From the NCBI GenBank assembly GCA_028819215.1, contig JAPPMG010000096.1:1-64000 (forward strand): 64,000 nt of DNA. Direction: 5' to 3'. Source of the stretch: Bryobacterales bacterium. GTDB lineage: Bacteria; Acidobacteriota; Terriglobia; Bryobacterales; UBA6623. This document shows positions 52,827-61,667 of the stretch, piece after piece (position 1 is the first letter of the stretch; the number at the start of each line of letters is the position of its first letter). Position numbers and translations under genes: made by a program. The notes below the pieces were generated by a model. That model was given only the letters and a program-made list of their open reading frames with translations, was not told the origin of the DNA and did no database searches.

Positions 52827-54737
52827 CTAGTTGGCAGGGTGTCCGGGCGGAACGGAGAGGTTTGAAAGTAAGACCTTGCCGCCGCCCGAGGCGACGGTAT
52901 GCAACCGACCCGCCCCTAGCAGCCGCTCGAAGCGGCCGCGATCCTCTTCGAACGCCGCGAGATACACGGGTCGCTGCTGAGCCCAGAGGTCGGGCAGGTC
53001 CGAATCGGCGAGGAATACATCAGGTGCCCCGGGCGCATTGGAGCCGTACTCGATGTTGTTCTTGCGTCCGTTGAGCAGCAAGGCCGGCTGATCGGTGTAG
53101 TAGGCCAGCGAGGAGAATGCGTAGTATTCGCGATCTAGGATCAACTGTCCGGGAGGAGAGCGCAGATAGGCAGCGGCCAGCGGCCGCGATGACAGGTGCG
53201 GGTCGAACGCTCCCATGGCCCAATGGGCAGCCTGCAAGAACAGCAGGGAGGAGCATGCCAGGGCAGCCGCCGCCCAGCTCCGGCGCAGCAGCCAGCCCCC
53301 GAAGGCCCCGAGCGCGAGCGCGAGCGCTGCGAGCGCGAGCGGCCCGCGCAAGTACGCGAACGCGGCGAGCGTTAGGTCGTGGAAATGCCCCAGAGCGAGC
53401 GTGTAAGCCTCCGGGTTGCTGGTCAGCGCCGAGGCGATGTCTCCCTCTGCCGGAAGCCTTCGGACCATCATGAACACCGCTAGCGCGGCTGCGGTCCCAC
53501 ACCCGCAGACTGTCGCCGCGGCGCGAGCGCACCACCGCAAGAGCGGGGCGGACGATACAGCTGTGCTGGCAAGCAGTAGCGCGGCGGGCGCGTAGGCGGG
53601 CAAGGTGTAGTATTCCTGGGTGGTCGAGGCGGAGAAGAACAGCAGCGTGAAGCCGCAAGCGCACAGCATCAGGGAGTGCGTTCGACGCTTGCGGTCAGAC
53701 GCGCCCAAGCCGAGCTTGTGCAATCCCACGAGCAGGCCGCTCCAAGGGAACAGCCAAACGATGTGCCCCAACCACAGCCACGCGATGTTCACGCGGTCGT
53801 AGTCGACCGGGTACCGCAGCCCTAGGTAGCGCAGCAGGTGCTCGTTGATGAAGTAGCGCCAGAAGAATCCCCTGTATAGTCCCGGCCCGCTGTCTAGCGC
53901 AAACTCCAAGAACGGCGGGTGGCGTAGGATCGCGAGCACGTGCCATGGCGCGGCGACCAGCAGCGTGATCGCGAACGCACTCGGCAGGCCAAGCCGCCGC
54001 CACGCCTCGCCCGAGCGCCACTTGCCAACGGCGAGCATGTAGAGCGCGATGGCGCCCAACGGGAGCACGATGGCTACGAGACCCTTGAACAGCAGCCCGA
54101 CGCCCAGCGCCGCGCCGGCCCGGCGCATGTGGGCTCGCGCCTGTCGCAGCGTGCCCTCTTGAGAGCGCAGGAAACACGCGAGCACAAAGAGCGTCGTGCA
54201 TGCCACGTAAACGTCAGGGATCCGCACCCTGGTGAATAAGAACAGCCCGCAACACGTGGCCAGGCCGACGCCTGCGTAGAGCCCGCCCGGCTCGCCCAGC
54301 GACCACCGCCCGAGGCGCCACGCGAGCCAGCACAGCAGTACGGCGGCTAGAGCCGCGGGTAGGCGTGCCGCCCAGTCGTGCACGCCGAACGCTGCGAACG
54401 ACAGCGCGATCGCCCACACCTGGCCCGGCGGCTTGTCGAAGTACGGCACTCCGTTGAGACGCGCCGTGACCCAGTCCCCGGATTGCAGCATGTCGCGCGC
54501 GATCTGGGCATAGGCGGAATCCACGTCGTCGAGCAGGGACGGCGGACTCGAGATCGTGCCGAGGAAGGCGATCCCGGCGACCGCCACGACAGCCCAGCCG
54601 TGGAGCCGGGCGCTACGCAGCCGGCCGCAGAATGCGCCACGCCTGAAACCCGTCGCCAGGGTCTGTGCCCGGGATGGTCGACAGGGCTTGGGTGGCCTTC
54701 CAGCCCGCTCGCGCTGCGACGGCCTTGGCGACGACAT
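52827..54737 (-). CDS. ArnT-like/GT83 membrane glycosyltransferase
   Basis: A 586-636-residue protein with about 12 hydrophobic segments. Early on it has D-D-V-D-S-A-Y-A-Q-I-A-R-D-M, the acidic loop of GT-C glycosyltransferases, and F-D-K-P-P-G, the K-P-P motif of ArnT/PMT-like enzymes that use polyprenyl-phosphate sugars. The first helix starts near H-G-W-A-V-V-A-V-A-G-I. The start is uncertain: ATG at 54737 overlaps rsmB by 125 bases; GTG at 54587 would cut into the first helix. The substrate is unknown. Confidence 0.8.
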   Translation of the reverse strand: MSSPRPSQRERAGRPPKPCRPSRAQTLATGFRRGAFCGRLRSARLHGWAVVAVAGIAFLGTISSPPSLLDDVDSAYAQIARDMLQSGDWVTARLNGVPYFDKPPGQVWAIALSFAAFGVHDWAARLPAALAAVLLCWLAWRLGRWSLGEPGGLYAGVGLATCCGLFLFTRVRIPDVYVACTTLFVLACFLRSQEGTLRQARAHMRRAGAALGVGLLFKGLVAIVLPLGAIALYMLAVGKWRSGEAWRRLGLPSAFAITLLVAAPWHVLAILRHPPFLEFALDSGPGLYRGFFWRYFINEHLLRYLGLRYPVDYDRVNIAWLWLGHIVWLFPWSGLLVGLHKLGLGASDRKRRTHSLMLCACGFTLLFFSASTTQEYYTLPAYAPAALLLASTAVSSAPLLRWCARAAATVCGCGTAAALAVFMMVRRLPAEGDIASALTSNPEAYTLALGHFHDLTLAAFAYLRGPLALAALALALGAFGGWLLRRSWAAAALACSSLLFLQAAHWAMGAFDPHLSSRPLAAAYLRSPPGQLILDREYYAFSSLAYYTDQPALLLNGRKNNIEYGSNAPGAPDVFLADSDLPDLWAQQRPVYLAAFEEDRGRFERLLGAGRLHTVASGGGKVLLSNLSVPPGHPAN

Positions 54738-55842
54738 GTTGGTTCTCCTCCGGTTCCAGCGAACAGGTCGCGTAGACCATCTGCCCGCCGGGCGCCAGCG
54801 CGTCCATGGCATTCTTCAGGATGCGCGCTTGTCGAGCGCTGAGCGAATCGAGATCGTCCGGCTTGAGGCGCCACTTGATTTCCGGATTGCGCGCCAGAGT
54901 GCCTGTGCCGGAACATGGGGCGTCGACCAGTATGCGATCGAACTTCCGCCGAAACGGCAGCGGACGCTCGGCATCCAGGGCCAGCAGTTGAATTCTCCGG
55001 CTGCCCAGCCGGCGCATTGCATGCAAGCGTCTTACGCGCCTGTCGCCGGCCACCACCGGCGCGCCTTCGGCAAGCTGGCGGGACTTGCCGCCCGGCGCTG
55101 CGCAAACGTCCAGCACCGGCGAGCCCGGCGAACCTGCCAGCAACTCGGCGACGCGCTGCGAATTGATGTCCTGAAAGCCGAGCGCATCGCCGGCTGCCTG
55201 CCGGGCGGCCGGCACGCTTCCCTGTGCGAGACGATAGGCGCGGGCCAGATCCGTCTGCTCTGCCCACACTCCCGCGCTCTCCAGGCGGGCCAGCACCTCA
55301 GCCGCGTCTGCTGACGGGCGCAGCCGGAAATATGTCGCGGGCTGCCGCAGGTTGGCTTGCAGCAGCGCCTCGCACGTGTCGGAGCCGAATTCTCTCTGCC
55401 AGCGTCGCAGCAGCCAGTCGGGATGGCACAGGCGCGCGGATTCGGCCGATGGCGGAAGCGGGGGCAGGTGGCGCAGGATCGCGTTTACCAATCCCGCGGC
55501 CGATCCCTTGCGTGCTTGTCTCACCAGTTCAACGGACTGAGAGACGGCGGCATGATCCGGGACGCCGTCCATGTGGCGCATTTGATACGCCCCGAGCCGC
55601 AAGGCGGTCACCACTTCGGCATCCATGGCTTCCAGGGACCGGCTCGTCTTGGCGGCGATCAGGTGGTCGAGTTCGCCCTGCCGCCTCAGGCATCCAAGCA
55701 CTGTCTTGGTGACAAAGGCCTTCGCGCGAGCGCCGATTCCCTCCAGCCGCCGTGAATGCAGCAACTCATCCGAATAAGCCCCGTCCCGCTCGACACGCAA
55801 AAGCAGGTCGAAGGCCAGCCTCCTCGCCTCCACGACCGCCAC
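54613..55842 (-). CDS. rsmB: 16S rRNA (cytosine-967 C5) methyltransferase
   Basis: A 409-residue RsmB/Sun protein. The N-terminal NusB-like helical domain occupies residues 1-130 (K-A-F-V-T-K-T-V-L-G, G-A-Y-Q-M-R-H-M). The methyltransferase has D-V-C-A-A-P-G-G-K-S-R, V-D-A-P-C-S-G-T-G-T and the catalytic Y-A-T-C-S-L-E-P-E-E-N. It modifies 16S rRNA. It overlaps the membrane glycosyltransferase downstream, so both may share a transcript. It is divergent from the RsbW-like gene. Confidence 0.94.
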   Translation of the reverse strand: MAVVEARRLAFDLLLRVERDGAYSDELLHSRRLEGIGARAKAFVTKTVLGCLRRQGELDHLIAAKTSRSLEAMDAEVVTALRLGAYQMRHMDGVPDHAAVSQSVELVRQARKGSAAGLVNAILRHLPPLPPSAESARLCHPDWLLRRWQREFGSDTCEALLQANLRQPATYFRLRPSADAAEVLARLESAGVWAEQTDLARAYRLAQGSVPAARQAAGDALGFQDINSQRVAELLAGSPGSPVLDVCAAPGGKSRQLAEGAPVVAGDRRVRRLHAMRRLGSRRIQLLALDAERPLPFRRKFDRILVDAPCSGTGTLARNPEIKWRLKPDDLDSLSARQARILKNAMDALAPGGQMVYATCSLEPEENQHVVAKAVAARAGWKATQALSTIPGTDPGDGFQAWRILRPAA

Positions 55843-55964
55843 GCCTAGCCACGATAGCAGAGCCGTCCCCCGCCCGCGTCCTCGTGGAGCTTACGGCCCG
55901 TGCTAAAATCCGCCACGTCTGGTGGGGGCTTCCTACGGCTTCCAGACGTCGAGCAAGGCCAGCC

Positions 55965-56387
55965 ATGTTCGGGGAAGTTGCTGTGCGGATCGTGAGCGAT
56001 CCGAAGTGGCTGCGCTTGGTCCGCGCGGTGGTCGAGCAGAGCTGTCTCGTGTTCGGCGCTCGCGAGGAGTCGGCGACCGCAGTGGTGCTGGCCGTCAACG
56101 AAGCGGTGTCGAATGTCATGCGCCACGGCTACGGGGGCGATACCACACGTCCTATCCAGATCGCTTGCCGGCGGGACGGCGAGATGATCGAAGTGCGCAT
56201 CTGCGACGATGGCATAGAGGCTGAATTTCTCTCGCGCGAGCTTCTCCCGCCCGACGAGTTGCGTGCCGGGGGGCGGGGCCTGTACATGATCCGCGCGCTG
56301 ATGGACGAGATCGAGTACCGGCGCGAGGACGGCCAGAATCGCATGTACTTGAGAAAGCACTTGCTGCAGCATGTGGCCGAGTCTTGA
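55965..56387 (+). CDS. RsbW-like anti-sigma/serine kinase (HATPase)
   Basis: A 140-residue GHKL ATPase domain. The N box is N45-E-A-V-S-N50-V-M-R-H-G-Y, the G1 box is I-C-D-D-G83, and G2 is G-G-R-G-L-Y-M-I. This is the compact HATPase_c_2 form found in RsbW/SpoIIAB-like kinases that phosphorylate STAS partners. The ATG at 55965 is chosen as the start of the conserved fold. It is followed 18 bases later by a STAS gene, its expected substrate. No sigma factor is adjacent. Confidence 0.88.
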   Translation: MFGEVAVRIVSDPKWLRLVRAVVEQSCLVFGAREESATAVVLAVNEAVSNVMRHGYGGDTTRPIQIACRRDGEMIEVRICDDGIEAEFLSRELLPPDELRAGGRGLYMIRALMDEIEYRREDGQNRMYLRKHLLQHVAES

Positions 56388-56405
56388 AGGGAGGGCGCAA
56401 GCGAG

Positions 56406-56741
56406 ATGCTGCGGATAGACATCGAGCAGATGGCGGAAGCCGCTGTTGTGCGCGTCGCGGGCGACGCCGACATGGCGTCTTCGACGCAGTTGCGCGAGGC
56501 TGTCCTCAGCCTGCTGGAGAACTGCTCACAGGGTCGGGTACTCGTCAGCATGTCGGAAACGACCTACATCGACAGCTCCGCCGTGGCGAGCCTGGTCGAG
56601 GGCCTGCAACTCGCCACGCGCCGGAGAGTCAGGTTCGGGCTTGCCGGCCTCCGAGAGGGGCCGATCCAAGTGCTGCGCAGCACCCGGCTGATCGATGTGT
56701 TCGAAGTGCATGACTCGGAGGAAGATGCATTGAGGGCCTGA
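56406..56741 (+). CDS. STAS domain protein (anti-sigma antagonist or MlaB-like)
   Basis: A 111-residue STAS protein. The phosphorylation loop is Y-I-D56-S57-S58-A-V-A-S-L, as in SpoIIAA/RsbV. In E. coli, MlaB is a STAS protein of the MlaFEDB lipid transporter, and here the gene lies directly before mlaE, so it may fill that role, be a partner-switch antagonist of the upstream kinase, or both. The sequence alone does not decide. Confidence 0.87.
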   Translation: MLRIDIEQMAEAAVVRVAGDADMASSTQLREAVLSLLENCSQGRVLVSMSETTYIDSSAVASLVEGLQLATRRRVRFGLAGLREGPIQVLRSTRLIDVFEVHDSEEDALRA

Positions 56742-56764
56742 GTTGGCCCGAGCGCTCGCGCGGC

Positions 56765-57562
56765 ATGACGTTGCTTGAATCCGTGGGTCGTTTCTCGATC
56801 CGGCAGGCCGAGTACATCGGCCGCCTGGCTATTCAATTCTGGTACTGCTTGCGTTTCTCGGTGCGTGCCAGCCCGTTCCAGGGACGCGGCCTGCGCTGGC
56901 AGCGCACGCTGCGCCAGATGGGCGATATCGGGGTTCGATCCTTGCCCGTGCTGTGTTTGGTGTCGGGCGCCACCGGCATGATCATGGCTCTGCAAGCGGG
57001 CGCGGAATTGCGCCGCTTCGGGGCCATGGAAGCCATCGTCACCATGGTCGGCACCACGATGACGCGCGAACTCGGCCCCCTGATGGCTGCGATCGTGGTG
57101 ATCGGCCGGTCCGGCTCGGCGATCTCGGCCGAGGTGGCCACGATGGCGGTCACCGAGGAACTTGACGCGCTACGAGCGATGGCCCTCGACCCAATCGATT
57201 TCGTTCTCGTGCCCAAGTATCTGGCGATGCTTGTGATGCTGCCCTGCCTCACCGTGATGAGCGTGTTTTCCGGGATCTTGGCAGGCGGCGTGTTCGCGTA
57301 TTTCACGCTGGACCTGACGCTGTTGGCGTACCTCTCGCGCACGGCTGAGATCCTGCTCATGCGGGATATCGTCAGCGGCTTGGTCAAGGCGGTGATCTTC
57401 GGCTCGATCATCGTGCACGTAAGCTGCTTGGAAGGCTTCACGGTCAGCGGCGGACCGGTGGGCGTCGGCCACTCCACAACCAGCGCCGTGGTGAAATCCA
57501 TCTTCTTGGTGGTGCTGGCAGACCTGCTCTGCACGACCTTCTTCTATTTCTTCTGGCGATGA
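56765..57562 (+). CDS. mlaE: MlaE-type lipid ABC transporter permease
   Basis: A 265-residue permease with the MlaE family core: G-A-T-G-M-I-M-A-L-Q-A-G, T-M-T-R-E-L-G-P-L-M-A-A-I, G-R-S-G-S-A-I-S-A-E-V-A-T-M and the E-L-D-A-L-R-A-M-A-L-D-P loop. It forms the inner-membrane channel of the Mla/MCE phospholipid pathway. The end overlaps the mlaF start by four bases. It lies 23 bases after the STAS gene. Confidence 0.95.
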   Translation: MTLLESVGRFSIRQAEYIGRLAIQFWYCLRFSVRASPFQGRGLRWQRTLRQMGDIGVRSLPVLCLVSGATGMIMALQAGAELRRFGAMEAIVTMVGTTMTRELGPLMAAIVVIGRSGSAISAEVATMAVTEELDALRAMALDPIDFVLVPKYLAMLVMLPCLTVMSVFSGILAGGVFAYFTLDLTLLAYLSRTAEILLMRDIVSGLVKAVIFGSIIVHVSCLEGFTVSGGPVGVGHSTTSAVVKSIFLVVLADLLCTTFFYFFWR

Positions 57563-58392
57563 CCGAAGCGACCGGATCGACCACCAAGCGGAGCGACCTG
57601 CCCCGCCAAGCCGGCCGTGATCCGGTGATCTCGGTCCGCGACTTGAAAGTCCGCTATGGCGAGCGCACAGTGCTGGACGGAGTCAGTCTCGACATCTATC
57701 AGGGCGAGACGATGGTGATCTTGGGAGGCTCCGGCTCTGGCAAGACTACATTGCTGAGGCACATGGAGGGACTGGAGCGCCCGGCAGAGGGCAGCGTCAC
57801 CGTCAAGGGAGTCGATCTGGGCACGGCGTCGCGCACGACACTGACAGCGCTGCGCCGATCAATGGGCGTGTCGTTCCAGAGCGCCGCCATGTTCAACTCG
57901 ATGACAGTCGGCGACAACGTGGCGCTACCGCTGCTTGAGCACAGCACTCTGGCGGAGTCCACGATCCGGGTCATGGTCCGCATCAAGCTGCAACAGGTCG
58001 GCCTCACTCATGTCGAGGATCTGTACCCAACGCAGCTTTCGGGCGGAATGCGCAAGCGCGCGTCGCTGGCACGCGCGCTGGCGCTGGATCCGGAGATCCT
58101 GTTCTTCGACGAGCCGTCCGCGGGTCTGGACCCCGTCATCGCGGCGGGGCTTGACGACCTCATCCTGCACTTGAAGTCCGCCTTTTCGATCACGATCGTT
58201 GTCGTGACGCACGAGTTGACCAGCGCCTTCCTGATCGCTGATCGCATGTGTATGATCTACGAGGGCAAGATCTTGGCTGTCGGAACCGTGGACGAAATTC
58301 GCAGCAACCCCGATCCGCGCGTCCAGCAGTTTATCCGACGCGAGGCGGACCAGCCTAGCGAGGCGTCAAGCCGATACATCGTGGGGGCCTGA
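57559..58392 (+). CDS. mlaF: MlaF-type ABC transporter ATPase
   Basis: A 277-residue ABC ATPase. Walker A is G56-G-S-G-S-G-K-T; the signature is L-S-G-G-M-R-K-R, Walker B is I-L-F-F-D-E-P, and the switch is V-T-H-E. The C-terminal E-I-R-S-N-P-D-P-R-V-Q-Q-F-I is typical of MlaF. It powers phospholipid transport with MlaE and MlaD. It abuts mlaD directly. Confidence 0.95.
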   Translation: MTEATGSTTKRSDLPRQAGRDPVISVRDLKVRYGERTVLDGVSLDIYQGETMVILGGSGSGKTTLLRHMEGLERPAEGSVTVKGVDLGTASRTTLTALRRSMGVSFQSAAMFNSMTVGDNVALPLLEHSTLAESTIRVMVRIKLQQVGLTHVEDLYPTQLSGGMRKRASLARALALDPEILFFDEPSAGLDPVIAAGLDDLILHLKSAFSITIVVVTHELTSAFLIADRMCMIYEGKILAVGTVDEIRSNPDPRVQQFIRREADQPSEASSRYIVGA

Positions 58393-59379
58393 TTGACCAA
58401 CGAAGCCAAAGTCGGATTGCTGGTGATCGCGGCGCTCGCGATCTCGGTCACCACGTTCCTGATCGCGGCCAACGTCCATTTCACCGGCCGGACCCATACG
58501 TACCGCACGTACTTCAGCTACATCGGTGGCTTGGATGCCGGGAACCTGGTGCGCTTCGGCGGCCGCAAGGGCGGCACGATTCAATCCGTCGAGCCTTGGG
58601 CGGAAGACATGACCAAGACCGAGGTCGTTTTCGAACTGCTGACGGAGATTCCCGTCAACGAGCAGTCGGTGGCCACGATCGCCAGCTTGAACGCTCTGGG
58701 GCAGAACTACTTGGAGGTCATGCCCGGGTCCAGCTCTGCCCCGCGCATCGAGCCCGGAGGAGTGGTTCCGTCCGTGGAAGCGCTTACCTTTACGGACCTG
58801 ACGCGCAAGGTGGCGACGGTAGCAGACGACGCAGTGGAGCTGATGGTGAGCATGGACGCCAGAATCACCACCGTGATCGACGACCTGCGCGTCCTGTTGG
58901 GAAACCTGCAGGAGCTAACCGGCGAGCAGAACCAGCGCAACGTTGCGCGGATGTTGGAAAACACGAATGAATTCCTAGAGACGCAAACGCCGAAGATAGA
59001 CAGCCTGACGACTGAGCTCAGCCACACCTTGACGCGGATCGAGGAACTGACGGCCGACTTCCAACGGCTGGCGCTGGACGCGGACGACACCGTGCTCAAC
59101 ATCAACCGCACCGTGGACGAGACGCGCGAGCCGCTCAAAAGTGGCTTGAACGAGCTTGAGGGCGCCCTGCGCGACGCGCAGCTGCTCTTGAAGGACGCGC
59201 GGGCCCTGCTGCTGGTCAACGAAGGCAACATCAGCGAAGTCATCGAGAACTTTCGCGCCACTTCCGAGAATATCGAGGCCCTGAGCTCCGACCTGCGCCA
59301 ACGGCCATGGTCGATCCTGCGGGGCAAGCCGAAGCCGGATCGCGACGTGCCCCCGGTCTCGGGCATGCCCGGCAATTGA
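58393..59379 (+). CDS. mlaD: MCE-domain substrate-binding protein MlaD
   Basis: A 328-residue protein. One N-terminal membrane helix (L-L-V-I-A-A-L-A-I-S-V-T-T-F-L-I-A) precedes an MCE domain (G-L-D-A-G-N-L-V-R-F-G-G-R-K-G-G-T-I, N-A-L-G-Q-N-Y-L-E-V). The C-terminal half is a long coiled coil with hydrophobic heptads (E-L-T-G-E-Q-N-Q, L-N-E-L-E-G-A-L). E. coli MlaD is 183 residues, so this is a long-tailed MCE form. The start is TTG, just after mlaF. No mlaC or mlaA is in the window. Confidence 0.92.
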   Translation: MTNEAKVGLLVIAALAISVTTFLIAANVHFTGRTHTYRTYFSYIGGLDAGNLVRFGGRKGGTIQSVEPWAEDMTKTEVVFELLTEIPVNEQSVATIASLNALGQNYLEVMPGSSSAPRIEPGGVVPSVEALTFTDLTRKVATVADDAVELMVSMDARITTVIDDLRVLLGNLQELTGEQNQRNVARMLENTNEFLETQTPKIDSLTTELSHTLTRIEELTADFQRLALDADDTVLNINRTVDETREPLKSGLNELEGALRDAQLLLKDARALLLVNEGNISEVIENFRATSENIEALSSDLRQRPWSILRGKPKPDRDVPPVSGMPGN

Positions 59380-60395
59380 TGTCGGCGCCGATAGACCTCA
59401 GCGCCGACAGCGCCGTTGGGCTCCTCGACGGGCGCCTCGAGCTGTCGCCGGCGGCGATGGCTCGCCTTCTGGCGGGCGGTGTCTCCAACACGGTCGTGCT
59501 GGTCGAGGACGGCGACCAGCGGATCGTCCTCAAGCAGGCCCTGCCGCGCCTGCGCGTGCGCGACGAATGGCTGGCGGACCGCGCGCGGGTCCTGCGGGAA
59601 TGGGCGGTGATCAACGCGCTTGGCGAGGTTCTGCCAAAGGGGCGGCTGCCTGAGCTGCTGTTTTGCGATGAACCCAACTTCCTGTACGCGATGCGAGCCG
59701 CTCCTGCAGGCAGCGCGGACTGGAAGACCATCCTCCTAGCGGGCCGCTGCGATAGCGCGATGGCGCGCCAGGCCGGGGCGACGCTGGGACTGGCAGCGCG
59801 CGCGACTTGGGGCGCAGCAGCCTTCGAGCGATCTTTCTCGGACCGGACAGCGTTCAACCAGCTGCGCACCGATCCGTACTACCGGACGATCGCTCGGCGG
59901 CATCCATGCCTAGCCGAGCGCGTCGAGCAGTGGGTTGCGGAGAGCGCCGTGCGTAACGTGGCGATGGTGCATGGCGACTGGAGCCCGAAGAACCTGCTCG
60001 TCAGCGAGGCGGGCATGATGTGCATCGACTTCGAGTGCGCGCATTTCGGCGATCCCAGCTACGACGCGGGCTTCTTGTTAAACCATCTCATCCTGAAGGC
60101 ATTTCACCGGCCGGCGATCGCTGGAAGCTATCTCGGCCTGGCGCGCGCAGCGCTCTGTTGGACACTCGCGATGCTGCCGACGGCGGGACTGGGCTGGTTC
60201 GAGGCGGCCAGCGTCCGGCATCTCGCGTTCTTAATGCTGGCGCGCGTGGACGGCAAGTCTCCGGCCGAGTACTTAGACGACGGGAAACGCGAGGCCGTAC
60301 GCCGCTTGGCTCTGTGCTTGATCGAGGCGGAGCCGCGCAGCTTGGGCGCAACGCTCGCACACGCCGAACGGGCGCTGGATAGCTTGGCGCCGTGA
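59379..60395 (+). CDS. Aminoglycoside phosphotransferase/methylthioribose kinase-like protein
   Basis: A 338-residue APH-fold kinase. It has the nucleotide-loop G-G-V-S-N-T-V-V-L-V, the lysine in R-I-V-L-K-Q-A, the catalytic V-H-G-D-W-S-P-K-N-L-L and metal-binding C-I-D-F-E-C-A. The family includes antibiotic kinases, MtnK and choline kinases; the substrate is unknown. The start overlaps the mlaD stop (TGATG), so it belongs to the same operon, perhaps acting on a lipid or sugar. Confidence 0.8.
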   Translation: MSAPIDLSADSAVGLLDGRLELSPAAMARLLAGGVSNTVVLVEDGDQRIVLKQALPRLRVRDEWLADRARVLREWAVINALGEVLPKGRLPELLFCDEPNFLYAMRAAPAGSADWKTILLAGRCDSAMARQAGATLGLAARATWGAAAFERSFSDRTAFNQLRTDPYYRTIARRHPCLAERVEQWVAESAVRNVAMVHGDWSPKNLLVSEAGMMCIDFECAHFGDPSYDAGFLLNHLILKAFHRPAIAGSYLGLARAALCWTLAMLPTAGLGWFEAASVRHLAFLMLARVDGKSPAEYLDDGKREAVRRLALCLIEAEPRSLGATLAHAERALDSLAP

Positions 60396-60398
60396 ACG

Positions 60399-61544
60399 CT
60401 ACTGTGCGGCCTTGATGGCTTCGAGAGTTTGCGCGGCCTGCGCCTGCATCGGGTTCGGGACGCGTGCCGCCTCGCCCATCCAGCGCGTGGCTTGGGCGAT
60501 GTTGTCGCCCGCGATGTCCAGTTTGACGTAGCAGAATCCCAGCATGTAGGAAAGGATTCCGTAACGCTCGCCGCCCTCGGCCTTGATGGCGTCGACGGTT
60601 TGGAGCAGGTGGCGGCGCGCGGTGCGCCAAGCCCCCTTCTGGAACTGGCCTGTACCGGCCACGTAGTGGGCCAGGGCAGTGAACTTCTTCTTGTTCGCGT
60701 CCCAGTCCTCGCCGGAGACTCCCTCCGGCGCCGGCTTCTCTTCCATCAGCTTGATCAGCTGCTCGGAGCGGGCGTCGACCTCGTCGTAGTTCTTTTGGCT
60801 GAGAGCGATCTCGGCCAGCGTGAAGAGATACTGCTCGTTGCCCGGATTCTTTTCCAGGGCCCGTTCCATGGCACCGACCATGCCCGCGACGTCTCCGGCC
60901 TGCTGGTAAGCGATCACGTACTTATCCTCGATGCCGGCCGCGTACTGGCTCTCGGGGTAGAGTTCCAGCAGCTTGTCCATGAACTGGACCTGTTGGGCGG
61001 GAGCGCTCTGGGTGATCCCGACGTTGAGCGCCCACTCGGTGTACTGCACCACGCCATTGGCGTAGTCGACCGAACTCTCGTAGAGCATTTCCTCGTCCTC
61101 GGTTGGATCGTCCGGCGGTGGCGCCGCGGCTTCCTTGTCGGCCATCGGCTTGGTCATCGACAAGCTCTCCAAGAGCTCGGGCCACTGCATGGCGTTGAGC
61201 AGCGCTTGGTTCTGGTTGTGGCGCACTTCCAGATCTTCGGGCACGTATTCCAGCAGCCGCGCCCCGACCGTGGCAGCGTCCGACCAGCGCTCGGTCTGGG
61301 TGTACAGGCCCTGCAACTGGAGCAGCACGTACCCCAGATAGCCGCTCTCCGGGTAGTCGTTCAGGAACCCCTCGAGGATGCCGATCCGCTCGTCAGCCTC
61401 CTCGGCGATGCCCGCCTCGGTCAGGACCGCGCCCTCGGGCGATTGGGAGTCGATTTCGACATCTCGGATCTCTAGCGTGGCCTGCGCAAAGAGCGCCGAC
61501 GCGCACGCCAACAGGGCTAACAGGAGTGCGAAACGGGACTTCAT
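60399..61544 (-). CDS. Exported TPR-repeat protein
   Basis: A 381-residue protein with a signal peptide (MKSRFALLLALLACASALFA). The rest is helical with TPR-like repeats: G-Y-L-G-Y-V-L-L-Q-L-Q-G-L-Y-T-Q, A-D-D-V-A-G-M-type and A-L-E-K-N-P-G-N-E-Q-Y-L-F-T-L-A-E-I-A-L. It has no catalytic motif, so a periplasmic scaffold role is likely. Its 3' end faces the APH-like gene. It is a stand-alone gene. Confidence 0.78.
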   Translation of the reverse strand: MKSRFALLLALLACASALFAQATLEIRDVEIDSQSPEGAVLTEAGIAEEADERIGILEGFLNDYPESGYLGYVLLQLQGLYTQTERWSDAATVGARLLEYVPEDLEVRHNQNQALLNAMQWPELLESLSMTKPMADKEAAAPPPDDPTEDEEMLYESSVDYANGVVQYTEWALNVGITQSAPAQQVQFMDKLLELYPESQYAAGIEDKYVIAYQQAGDVAGMVGAMERALEKNPGNEQYLFTLAEIALSQKNYDEVDARSEQLIKLMEEKPAPEGVSGEDWDANKKKFTALAHYVAGTGQFQKGAWRTARRHLLQTVDAIKAEGGERYGILSYMLGFCYVKLDIAGDNIAQATRWMGEAARVPNPMQAQAAQTLEAIKAAQ

Positions 61545-61667
61545 GATGGATCTCCGGGAACACATCATCATATGGTGAATCGCGGTCCCGAATCAAGCCG
61601 CCGCAACGAATTCGAATCGTGCCGGGACGAAACCGCCGGCCTGCAGGCACCAGCTCGGCGGGTTGCG

